Positions 16,426 through 23,454 of a stretch of 29,164 bases of DNA are shown here, one piece after another (position 1 is the first letter of the stretch; the number at the start of each line of letters is the position of its first letter). The notes below the pieces were generated by a model that had not been told where the DNA came from, ran no database searches, and was given only the letters and a program-made list of their open reading frames with translations. Origin of the DNA: an uncultured Rhodocyclaceae bacterium (lineage in GTDB: Bacteria; Pseudomonadota; Gammaproteobacteria; Burkholderiales; Rhodocyclaceae); assembly GCA_900549295.1 (NCBI GenBank), contig URNG01000029.1:1-29164 (forward strand). The letters run 5' to 3'. Position numbers and translations under genes: made by a program.

Positions 16426-17679
16426 TCATGGGGCGGCGCCTTCCGGCAGCAGCACCCACAGGCGTCCATTTTGTTTCATGCGTCCGGCCAGCGCGCCGGC
16501 TTCCTTGCCGAAGCCCCAGAAAAAATCGGCGCGCACGGCACCGCGAATGGCACCGCCGGTGTCTTGCGCCATGACTAGGCGTTCGAGTTTGCGGCTGGTG
16601 TTGGGGTAGGTGGTGGCGAGAAAGACCGGTGCGCCCAGCGGGATGGAGCGCGGGTCGATGGCGATGCTGCGTTCGGCGGTCAGCGGTACACCCAGGGCGC
16701 CGATGGGGCCGTCGTCGCTGGCCGGCATTTCGCGGAAAAAGACGTAGCTCGGGTTGCTGTTGAGCAACTCATCCAGCCGCGTCGGGTTGGCGCGGGCCCA
16801 GGCCTGGATGCCCTGCATCGAGGCTTCTTCCAGCTTCAGATCGCCGCGTTCGACCAGCAGGCGGCCGATGGAGCGGTAGGGGTGGCCGTTCTGATCGGCG
16901 TAATTGACCCGCAGAAGGCTGCCGTCGGGCAGGCGGATGCGTCCGGAGCCCTGGATTTGCAGGAAGAACAGTTCGATCGCGTCATCCACCCAGGCCAGCG
17001 TCTGAGCAGGGAGCCTGGTGTCTGCCGCCAGGATTTCGCCGCGCGTCCAGTAAGGCACGACCTTGTTGCCTTCCACGCGCCCGCGTACGCGCTTGCCTTT
17101 CAATTCCGGGAAAAGTTCGCCCAGTTCGATGGTGAGCAGGTTGTCCGGCGTGCCGTGCACGGCATGGGCAAAGCGCGCGGTTTTCTGGCGGCTGCCCTGC
17201 AGGAGCGGTTCGTAATAGCCCGTGACCATGCCCTCGGTGGCTTCCGGGTCGTCCGTGGAAACGGCATAGGGGCGCAATTCGCGCTCGAAAAACTCACGGA
17301 CGGCGGCGTTCGATTGGCCGTTCACCGCAGCGGCACGGCTGCAAACGGCTTGCCAGGCTTCGGCGCCGGCGCGTTTGGCCAGACCCCGGCAGCTTTGCTG
17401 GAAGGTGGGCCAGGCGGCGCGCAGATCATCTTTTTGCCAGTTGGGGAGATCGGCCCAGGTGGCGGGGGTAAAGCGGCGCGAGAAAGTCGGGGGCTGGGGT
17501 TTTTCTTTTCCCACTTCCGGGCAGGCGGGGCAGGCCGCACAGGGCGGGCAGCTTTGCGGCGTGGCGGTGGCGGCGGCTTCCTGCGGCTGTTCCGGGGTGC
17601 CGAGGCCGGCCGGGAAGTGCTCGCAGGCAGCGAGCAGAACGGTGGCGGCAAGCAGAAGAAGAGTTTGGCGTTTGAACAT
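16426..17679 (-). CDS. mltA: Membrane-bound lytic murein transglycosylase A, lipoprotein, 417 aa
   Basis: Outer-membrane lipoprotein that cleaves peptidoglycan glycan strands, leaving 1,6-anhydroMurNAc ends. The signal peptide ends in the lipobox LLAAC with Cys19. The MltA domain carries TEGMVTGYYEPLLQGS, then FFLQIQGSGRIRLPDG. The C-terminal 3D domain contains AQDTGGAIRGAVRADFFWG (from about residue 371), whose aspartates match the catalytic region of the family. An unusual linker after the lipobox holds Cys44, Cys47, Cys50 and Cys53 in a C-x2-C-x2-C-x2-C pattern. It is 95 bases upstream of the oxidoreductase and divergent from the DUF815 ATPase. Confidence 0.96.
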   Translation of the reverse strand: MFKRQTLLLLAATVLLAACEHFPAGLGTPEQPQEAAATATPQSCPPCAACPACPEVGKEKPQPPTFSRRFTPATWADLPNWQKDDLRAAWPTFQQSCRGLAKRAGAEAWQAVCSRAAAVNGQSNAAVREFFERELRPYAVSTDDPEATEGMVTGYYEPLLQGSRQKTARFAHAVHGTPDNLLTIELGELFPELKGKRVRGRVEGNKVVPYWTRGEILAADTRLPAQTLAWVDDAIELFFLQIQGSGRIRLPDGSLLRVNYADQNGHPYRSIGRLLVERGDLKLEEASMQGIQAWARANPTRLDELLNSNPSYVFFREMPASDDGPIGALGVPLTAERSIAIDPRSIPLGAPVFLATTYPNTSRKLERLVMAQDTGGAIRGAVRADFFWGFGKEAGALAGRMKQNGRLWVLLPEGAAP

Positions 17680-17711
17680 GGCTTTCGCTAAAGTAGGGTG
17701 CTTTGCCGCGC

Positions 17712-17717
17712 AGTATA
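17712..17717. promoter_or_regulatory. Possible shared -10 region of divergent mltA and DUF815 genes
   Basis: The 44-base gap between the two divergent starts contains AGTATACC. It reads as TATACC on the plus strand and TATACT on the minus strand, both acceptable -10 hexamers. No good -35 box is seen at the right distance for either, and the gap is so short that the plus-strand mRNA would have almost no leader. This is a weak call. Confidence 0.25.
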
Positions 17718-17723
17718 CCCGCC

Positions 17724-18596
17724 ATGATGATTGCCCCCGACCGCCTCGAATTGCTCGTGCAGCGCGCCGAAAGCGTGCTGGAGCGCCTGGAACACCTGTT
17801 GCCCGCGCCCATGCCGACGCCGGACTGGCATGCTGCGGTTGCCTTTCGCTGGCGCAAACGCGGCGCGCAAGGCTGGCTGCAGGCGGTGGCGAAACCGCAC
17901 CCGATCCGCCTGGCCGACATCGAAACGGTGGATGAGCAAAAGGCGCGCATCGTCGCCAATACGCGCCAGTTCGTTGCCGGACATGGGGCCAACAACGTGC
18001 TGCTCACCGGCTCGCGCGGCTGCGGCAAATCCTCGCTGGTGAAAGCGGTGCTCAATGAATTTGCGTCCGCTGGCTTGCGCCTGATCGAGGTGGACAAGGA
18101 AGATCTGCTCGACCTGCCGGATATCGTCGATCTTCTGCAGAACAGGCCGGAGCGTTTCATCCTGTTCTGCGACGACCTTTCGTTTGAAGCGGGAGAAACC
18201 GCGTACAAAGCGTTGAAATCGGTGCTCGACGGTTCTGTCGCCGCGCCGCCCGACAACGTGCTGATCTACGCGACGTCGAATCGCCGCCACCTGATGCCGG
18301 AGTACATGGCGGACAACCTGGAGCACCAGAAAATCGGCGATGAAATTCACCCGGGCGAGGCGGTCGAGGAAAAAATTTCCCTGTCGGAACGCTTCGGCCT
18401 GTGGATTTCCTTTTATCCCTTTTCGCAGGAGGATTACCTCGCCGTGTTCGCCCATTGGGCGGCAGAACTCGGCGTGCCGGCGGCGGTGATCGCGGCCAAC
18501 GAGCGGGAGGCGCTCAACTGGGCGCTGGCACGCGGTTCGCGCTCCGGTCGGGTGGCCTGGCAGTTTGCCCGCGATCTGGCGGGGAGGCAGCCGTGA
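17724..18596 (+). CDS. DUF815 AAA-type ATPase, 290 aa
   Basis: ATPase of the DUF815 family, whose cellular role is not established. Walker A is GSRGCGKSSLVKAVL (about residues 92-106), preceded by NNVLLT. Walker B is RFILFCDDLSFE, and the sensor I region YATSNRRHLMPEYM follows. The conserved GEAVEEKISLSERFGLWISF lies before the helical lid. I chose ATG 17724; the next codon is also ATG, and an in-frame TTG at 17703 is less likely. Its TGA overlaps the GTG start of the Nudix-ThiE gene, a common pairing in betaproteobacteria. Confidence 0.92.
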   Translation: MMIAPDRLELLVQRAESVLERLEHLLPAPMPTPDWHAAVAFRWRKRGAQGWLQAVAKPHPIRLADIETVDEQKARIVANTRQFVAGHGANNVLLTGSRGCGKSSLVKAVLNEFASAGLRLIEVDKEDLLDLPDIVDLLQNRPERFILFCDDLSFEAGETAYKALKSVLDGSVAAPPDNVLIYATSNRRHLMPEYMADNLEHQKIGDEIHPGEAVEEKISLSERFGLWISFYPFSQEDYLAVFAHWAAELGVPAAVIAANEREALNWALARGSRSGRVAWQFARDLAGRQP

Positions 18597-19555
18597 AACC
18601 TGTCGTCGAAGTGGCCGCCGCCGTGCTCTTGCGCGCGGATGGGCGTGAGTTTTTGCTCGCTCAGCGCCCGCCGGGCAAGGTCTATGCGGGCTACTGGGAA
18701 TTTCCCGGCGGCAAGGTGGAGCCGGGTGAAACGGTGGAAACCGCCTTGCGCCGCGAATTGCAGGAAGAGCTGGGGATCGTGGTGACGGCCTGCCACCCTT
18801 GGCTGACGCGCCAATTCACCTATCCGCACGCCACGGTGCGCCTGAATTTCTGGCAGGTGACGGCCTGGAAGGGTGAAATCGGCATCAGCGCGCCGCTCGA
18901 ACACAGCGCGGTGGCCTGGGTGGCGCGCGGTGCCGCGCCCGAATTGGCCCCCATCCTGCCGGCCAATGGCCCCATCTTGAAAGCGCTGGAACTGCCGGAA
19001 ACCCTGCTGATTTCGATGGCGGAAGTCCAGGGGGTGACGCACTGGCTGGCCCGTCTGGAAGCGTATTTGCAGGCGGGGCAGCAGGCGTCCCTGCCGCCGC
19101 CGCTGATCCAGATTCGCGACAAGACCCTGGCGGCAGCCGAGCGCGCCGCTTTGGCGCGGGCGGCGGTCGATCTGGCACGCAGCCACGGGGCGCGGGTCGT
19201 CATCAACGACGATGCCGATCTCGCTCATGCCTGCGCGGCCGATGGCTTGCACCTTTCTGCTGCCGCGCTGGCGGCCTGCGCCGTGCGTCCGGATTTTGCC
19301 TGGGTCGGCGCCTCCTGCCACGACGCGGGGGAAATCGCCCGCGCCGGCCTGCTCGAACTGGATTACGCCCTGCTCGGCCCGGTATTGCCGACGCCTACCC
19401 ATCCCGGCGCGGCGGGTCTGGGCTGGGCGGGGTTCGCCGCGCAGATCGCGGGAAATATCCTGCCTGTGCTGGCCCTGGGCGGATTGAGCGACAGCCTGCG
19501 CGCCTGCGCGCAACAGCACGGCGCGCATGGGCTGGCCTTGATGCGAGGCTGGTGA
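18593..19555 (+). CDS. Nudix hydrolase fused to a ThiE/TenI-like domain, 320 aa
   Basis: Two-domain protein. Residues about 1-130 are a MutT-type Nudix domain with a complete Nudix box from Gly39-Gly40 to Gly61 (GGKVEPGETVETALRRELQE then ELG), suggesting clean-up of 8-oxo-dGTP or related nucleotides. Residues about 170-320 are ThiE/TenI-like, with VVINDDADLAHACAADGLHL, LDYALLGPVLPTPTHPG and LPVLALGGL. These match the barrel pattern of thiamine phosphate synthase but lack some usual active-site residues, so activity is uncertain. The start is GTG 18593, overlapping the upstream stop (GTGA) with GGGGAGG six bases ahead. This fusion is known in proteobacteria. The 3' end meets convergent yacG with a one-base gap. 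Confidence 0.93.
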   Translation: MKPVVEVAAAVLLRADGREFLLAQRPPGKVYAGYWEFPGGKVEPGETVETALRRELQEELGIVVTACHPWLTRQFTYPHATVRLNFWQVTAWKGEIGISAPLEHSAVAWVARGAAPELAPILPANGPILKALELPETLLISMAEVQGVTHWLARLEAYLQAGQQASLPPPLIQIRDKTLAAAERAALARAAVDLARSHGARVVINDDADLAHACAADGLHLSAAALAACAVRPDFAWVGASCHDAGEIARAGLLELDYALLGPVLPTPTHPGAAGLGWAGFAAQIAGNILPVLALGGLSDSLRACAQQHGAHGLALMRGW

Positions 19556-19556
19556 A

Positions 19557-19751
19557 TCAGTCGTCGTTGGAAAAACCGGGCTGCGCCAGCTCGGCGCTCT
19601 GGCCGGCGATGCTGTAGCTGTCGTTGGCCCAGGCACCCAGATCGATCTGCTTGCAACGTTCGGAACAAAACGGCCGCCACGGATTTTCCGGCGACCAGGG
19701 CGCGCTGTCGCCGCATTGCGGGCAGCGTACCTGACGAGGAGGTTTGGTCAT
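19557..19751 (-). CDS. yacG: DNA gyrase inhibitor YacG, zinc-binding, 64 aa
   Basis: Small zinc protein that in E. coli binds GyrB and inhibits gyrase. The four zinc ligands are Cys10, Cys13, Cys29 and Cys33 in CPQCGD and PFCSERCKQIDLGAW. The rest is a short acidic tail. In many proteobacteria yacG directly follows coaE and zapD; here it is separated from them by the plus-strand msr gene, so it needs its own promoter or readthrough against msr. Confidence 0.96.
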   Translation of the reverse strand: MTKPPRQVRCPQCGDSAPWSPENPWRPFCSERCKQIDLGAWANDSYSIAGQSAELAQPGFSNDD

Positions 19752-19822
19752 GGTTGAATGCGGGTTGAGTGTGAGTTGAACGCGGGTTGTGCTGGTGAAG
19801 AAAGCGGGCGTGCGCTGACAAG

Positions 19823-19840
19823 GCGGGAATTATTACCCGC
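19823..19840. repeat. Small inverted repeat in the yacG-msr intergenic region
   Basis: GCGGG at 19823-19827 and CCCGC at 19836-19840 form a 5-base inverted repeat around the A/T-only spacer AATTATTA. A further CCCGC copy follows at 19844-19848. The position 50 bases before the msr start would suit an operator. The 139-base gap holds no other recognisable element. No regulator is identified. Confidence 0.3.
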
Positions 19841-19890
19841 ATGCCCGCTCAAAGGCCAGCGGGTATCGATCGGATTTGCAGGAGAATGTA

Positions 19891-21213
19891 ATGCAGCGCT
19901 TCATTCGCATGCTGGCTTATCTGGGTCTGGCCAGTTTCCTGGTCTGGGCGCAGTTGGGCCAGGCGACAGCAAAGGAGAAGAAAGTGGAAAGCATCGTGCT
20001 CGGCATGGGGTGTTTCTGGGGCGCGGAAAAACGCATGGCGGAATTGCCCGGCGTCATCGACGTGGAAAGCGGCTATGCCGGCGGTGACAGCGCGCAGGCG
20101 ACTTACCGGCAGGTGCTGGCAATGGAACAGCGCCTGCGGCAGGGGCAGAGCCAGGTGCGCAATCACGCCGAGGTGATCAAGGTGCGCTTCGATCCGCGGC
20201 AAGCCGGTCTGGCCCGTGTGCTGGCGCATTTTTGGGAGAACCACGATCCCACTCAGGGCGACCGCCAGGGCAACGACCGGGGCAGCAATTACCGCAGCGC
20301 GATCTATTACGCCGACGCGGCGCAGAAGGAAACCGCGCTGAAAACGCGCGAGATCTATCAGGCTGCGCTGACGAAAGCCGGTTTTCCGGGCATCACCACG
20401 GAAATTGCGGCCTTGCGCAACTACAGCCGGGCAGAAGAGGAACATCAGGATTATCTGCAGAAAAACCCCAATGGCTACTGCGGCCTGGGCGGGACGGGCG
20501 TGACCTACCCCGGCGTGGAGCCCGTTTCTGCCGCGGCTGCCGGGAAAGTCAAGGCGAAGGCGGCGCTGGACCCCGCCAAGCTCGATCGCGCGCGGCAATT
20601 GATCGTGTTCGAATCGGAAGAATGCGCGTTCTGCCGCAAATTCGCCGCTGAAATCCTCGCTGCATGGCAGGCCGAAGTGCCCGTCGCCCGCAGTCTGAGC
20701 GTGCAGCCTCCGGAAGGCTGGTCCCTGGAAAAGGCGCTTTTCGCCACTCCGACCATCGTCTTGTTTGAAAATGCCCGGGAAGTCTCGCGTTATACCGGCT
20801 ACGACGGCGACCGCGAAGCCTTCTGGCGCTGGCTGGGCAATCAACTTCTCAGCCCGGAGCAGCGGCGCATCGCCTTCGAACAAGGCACCGAGCGGCCCGG
20901 CACCGGCTCGCATCTGGACGAAAAACGCCCCGGCACCTTCGTGGACCCCGTCAGCGGCGCGCCGCTCTTTCGCAGCGACAGCAAGTTTGAAAGCGGCAGC
21001 GGCTGGCCCAGCTTCTTCCAGCCCCTGCCCGGTGCCATCACCCTGCATTCCGACCGCTCGCACGGCATGGTTCGCACCGAAGTGCGCAGCGCCAGTTCCG
21101 GCATCCACCTCGGCCACGTTTTCGACGACGGCCCGCCGCCCAGCGGCAAGCGTTACTGCATCAACGGCAAGGTGCTGAAATTCGTGCCGGATGCGCCGAC
21201 AGGCAAACCTTGA
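19891..21213 (+). CDS. msrAB: Exported methionine sulfoxide reductase, MsrA-thioredoxin-MsrB fusion, 440 aa
   Basis: Repairs S- and R-methionine sulfoxide in proteins. A signal peptide (residues 1-27, hydrophobic LGLASFLVWAQLGQATA) predicts export. MsrA spans about 33-208: GCFWG with catalytic Cys41, NHAEV, GSNYRSAIYY, EEEHQDYL and NPNGYC with resolving Cys197. A thioredoxin-fold segment at about 235-318 has CAFC (Cys245, Cys248) and the cis-Pro motif ATPTIV. MsrB covers about 320-435 with catalytic Cys423 in RYCIN, HLGHVFDDG and SGSGWPSF. Neither zinc CxxC pair of MsrB is present, and Ser370 stands where many two-cysteine MsrB forms have the recycling Cys. ATG 19891 has AGGAG seven bases ahead. 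Neisseria PilB has the order Trx-MsrA-MsrB, so the order here differs. Confidence 0.95.
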   Translation: MQRFIRMLAYLGLASFLVWAQLGQATAKEKKVESIVLGMGCFWGAEKRMAELPGVIDVESGYAGGDSAQATYRQVLAMEQRLRQGQSQVRNHAEVIKVRFDPRQAGLARVLAHFWENHDPTQGDRQGNDRGSNYRSAIYYADAAQKETALKTREIYQAALTKAGFPGITTEIAALRNYSRAEEEHQDYLQKNPNGYCGLGGTGVTYPGVEPVSAAAAGKVKAKAALDPAKLDRARQLIVFESEECAFCRKFAAEILAAWQAEVPVARSLSVQPPEGWSLEKALFATPTIVLFENAREVSRYTGYDGDREAFWRWLGNQLLSPEQRRIAFEQGTERPGTGSHLDEKRPGTFVDPVSGAPLFRSDSKFESGSGWPSFFQPLPGAITLHSDRSHGMVRTEVRSASSGIHLGHVFDDGPPPSGKRYCINGKVLKFVPDAPTGKP

Positions 21214-21225
21214 AGCGGGGCGGGT

Positions 21226-21984
21226 TTAGAGATTGCAGAAGGTCAGCGCGAAAGTGACGTCGTGATCGCAGCTGCGGGCCTTGATTTCGTTGACCGGGGG
21301 CCGGGTGAAGCGGATGTTGAGGAAGTATTTGTTGGCGCTGACTTCCGGGATGGCGGTTTCGCCGGCGTCGAGTTCGACGCGCACCATTTGTGCCGAGGTG
21401 CCGCCCAGATTGAGCTGGAACTGGCCGAGTTTGGCGAGATGGTTCTGGGCGTGGCCGCTGGAGCGCAACAGGCGCAGGACGATGGCTGCCGCGTCGCGCA
21501 GGGCAAACAGGGGCTTGCTCCAGGTTTCCAGATCGCTGCGGCGTTTTTCCACGTCGCGGTGCAGCCACCAGTGATAGGAAGGCAGATCGAACTCGCAGAC
21601 GCCGCCGGGAATGGCGACGCGGCTCTTGATGCTCATCAGCCAGTCGTTGTCGCGCAGGTGCTGGCCGATCTTGCCGTTCGTGGCGAGCAGCGCGGCGGAG
21701 GATTGCTCGATTTCATAGAGCGCGCCGGAGAGCGCTTCTTCGGAAATTTCGGGGTTGTTGCGAAAACCGAGGAGCGTTTGCCGCTGGCGTTCCAGCTCCT
21801 GCAACAAATCCATCTTGAGGTCGGCGCGCCCGGCGGTTTCGAGAATCTCGAACAGGGTGGCCAGCGCCGCGTGGTGCTCCAGGCGGCCATCGGCCTGGAT
21901 GAAATACGCCGCTTTCTCGAACAGGTCTTCGAGACGCAGGAGCGTGCGGATACGCTCATTGAACGGGTATTCGTAGAGGATCAC
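21226..21984 (-). CDS. zapD: Cell division protein ZapD, 252 aa
   Basis: FtsZ-associated protein that bundles FtsZ filaments at the Z ring. The N-terminus ILYEYPFNERIRTLLRLEDL is the clear family signature, followed by a helical domain. The C-terminal beta domain has CEFDLPSYHWWLHRDVEKR and a terminal segment ending HDVTFALTFCNL. The start is GTG 21984; it is the first possible start in frame and no ATG gives the conserved N-terminus. Its ribosome binding site is weak. It lies 136 bases after coaE, with its own likely promoter between them. Confidence 0.95.
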   Translation of the reverse strand: MILYEYPFNERIRTLLRLEDLFEKAAYFIQADGRLEHHAALATLFEILETAGRADLKMDLLQELERQRQTLLGFRNNPEISEEALSGALYEIEQSSAALLATNGKIGQHLRDNDWLMSIKSRVAIPGGVCEFDLPSYHWWLHRDVEKRRSDLETWSKPLFALRDAAAIVLRLLRSSGHAQNHLAKLGQFQLNLGGTSAQMVRVELDAGETAIPEVSANKYFLNIRFTRPPVNEIKARSCDHDVTFALTFCNL

Positions 21985-22077
21985 TCGGCAATCGGGCTGT
22001 CTGGTGGCGCGCTGGAAACGATGGAAATCTGCGCCGGGTACGGGTGAGCAGATTCGGCTGTTTGGAAAATTCCCTTT

Positions 22078-22106
22078 ATTCTGAACGAATTGGGGTTAAA
22101 TCTCAA
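22078..22106 (-). promoter_or_regulatory. Putative sigma70 promoter of zapD
   Basis: On the minus strand TTGAGA (22101-22106) and CAGAAT (22078-22083) are separated by 17 bases, about 95 bases before the zapD GTG and just after the coaE stop. This fits a promoter that lets zapD be expressed independently of coaE. It is a sequence match only. Confidence 0.45.
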
Positions 22107-22120
22107 TGGGTTTCCTGAGC

Positions 22121-22753
22121 TTATTTTGCAGCTTGCCGAGCCAGGGCTGCGTGCAGGTAATGTCGGTGCAAGGGAGGAATCTGCGCTTCCAGCCGGGCGA
22201 GATCGCCGCTGTTGTCGATGACGTCATCGGCTATCGCGAGTCGTTCGGCGCGGCTGGCCTGGCTGGCCAGGATGCGCTCGACTTCTGTTTGCGTCAGGCC
22301 GTTGCGCGCCATGACACGCCGGATTTGCCGTTCCGGCGGGCAATCCACCACCAGAATGCGGTCGCAGCGGCTTTGCCAGTCGGCAGATTCGGTGAGCAGC
22401 GGCACATCGAAGAGCACGTAGGCGGTCTGGCTGGCTTGCGCGCGCGCCAGGGCTGTTTCGCGGATGCGGGGGTGGAGGATGGCTTCCAGGCGGCGGCGGG
22501 CGTCGGTGTCGGTAAAAACGCGCTGGCGCATGGCGGCGCGATCGAGCGCGCCGTCGGCGCTGAGGATGTCCGTCCCGAAGCTGGCGCATAAAGCAGGCAG
22601 GGCGGCCCCGCCGGGGGCGGTGAGTTCGCGGGCAATGGCGTCGGTGTCGATCAGGTCCGCGCCAAGGCGCACGAAATGCGCGGCCACGGTGCTTTTGCCA
22701 CTGCCGATGCCGCCTGTCAGGCCGACACAGTACGGGAATCGGGGTGCATTCAC
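22121..22753 (-). CDS. coaE: Dephospho-CoA kinase, 210 aa
   Basis: Catalyses the last step of coenzyme A synthesis, phosphorylating the ribose 3'-OH of dephospho-CoA. The P-loop GGIGSGKS is at residues 14-21, followed by the conserved LIDTDAIARELTAPGG. The lid and CoA-binding region shows ILHPRIRETAL, then YVLFDVPLLTES and RILVVDCPPERQIRRVMAR. The start is GTG 22753, which overlaps the stop of the SPOR gene (GTGA). Length is normal. Confidence 0.97.
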   Translation of the reverse strand: MNAPRFPYCVGLTGGIGSGKSTVAAHFVRLGADLIDTDAIARELTAPGGAALPALCASFGTDILSADGALDRAAMRQRVFTDTDARRRLEAILHPRIRETALARAQASQTAYVLFDVPLLTESADWQSRCDRILVVDCPPERQIRRVMARNGLTQTEVERILASQASRAERLAIADDVIDNSGDLARLEAQIPPLHRHYLHAALARQAAK

Positions 22754-23421
22754 TGGCAGTCCTGGGCCGGGAAATCGGCCAGGGTGCCTGCCAATGCGCT
22801 GCGCAGCGTTGCTTGCTGCTCGGCGGGGCCGCGCAGGCGTACGACCGGGCCATCGCTTTTGTCGGGCCGTGCCGCGACGATGGCCGAGCGCACCCCTTGA
22901 TTGCGCAGGTGCGCCAGATGGTCGTTGGCGCTTTTCTCGCTGCTGAAAATGCCCAGGGAAATCGCGTGGCGTTGTGCGCCGTCCTGCACGATGAAGTAAT
23001 CCTTGACGCCCAGGGATTTCAATTCCCCCGCTTTTTTGTCGGCCCCGGCGCGGTCGGCGAGCGGCGGAATGAAGACCCACCAGCTGTGCGCAGATGCGGG
23101 GATTTCCTGCCAGGTGAACTCGGAGAATTTCGAAGTGGTCAGCAGTTGCAGCGCCGCGCGATCGGCGTTTGGCAGGTTGGACCACTGCAGGCAGATGGTT
23201 TCCCGGTCCTGGCTCGTGCCGGTGGCCTGGGAGGAGGGCGGTTTTTCTGCCGGAGGCGCGCCGACATCGGGCGGCTCGCCCCGGCTGAGGATGCGTACCT
23301 GCTGCGGATTGATTTCCTGCGCGTTGGCCGCTTCGTTGCCGACTTCCTCGCCAAACAGGCCGTGACTGAAGGCGTAGAACAGGAGGTTGGCAAGAACGAG
23401 CAGGAAGATCAGGATGCGCAT
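22750..23421 (-). CDS. SPOR-domain membrane protein, 223 aa
   Basis: A single N-terminal hydrophobic helix (residues about 2-20, ILIFLLVLANLLFYAFS) with no cleavage site suggests an inner-membrane anchor. A Pro/Ala/Gly-rich linker (about 40-75) leads to a periplasmic C-terminal SPOR-like domain at about 110-185 (SWWVFIPPLADRAGADKKAG and then YFIVQDGAQRHAISLGIF). SPOR domains bind denuded peptidoglycan at division sites, so a role in septation is likely by family and fits the neighbouring zapD. The exact gene cannot be named. It overlaps coaE by 4 bases. Confidence 0.85.
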   Translation of the reverse strand: MRILIFLLVLANLLFYAFSHGLFGEEVGNEAANAQEINPQQVRILSRGEPPDVGAPPAEKPPSSQATGTSQDRETICLQWSNLPNADRAALQLLTTSKFSEFTWQEIPASAHSWWVFIPPLADRAGADKKAGELKSLGVKDYFIVQDGAQRHAISLGIFSSEKSANDHLAHLRNQGVRSAIVAARPDKSDGPVVRLRGPAEQQATLRSALAGTLADFPAQDCQ

Positions 23422-23454
23422 GGAAGTGTGCCTCGTGGTGCCTTGCCGCGCCGC

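Noticed and set aside
21214..21225. Possible terminator between the convergent msr and zapD genes
   Set aside because: The gap is only 12 bases, with no hairpin and no T run.
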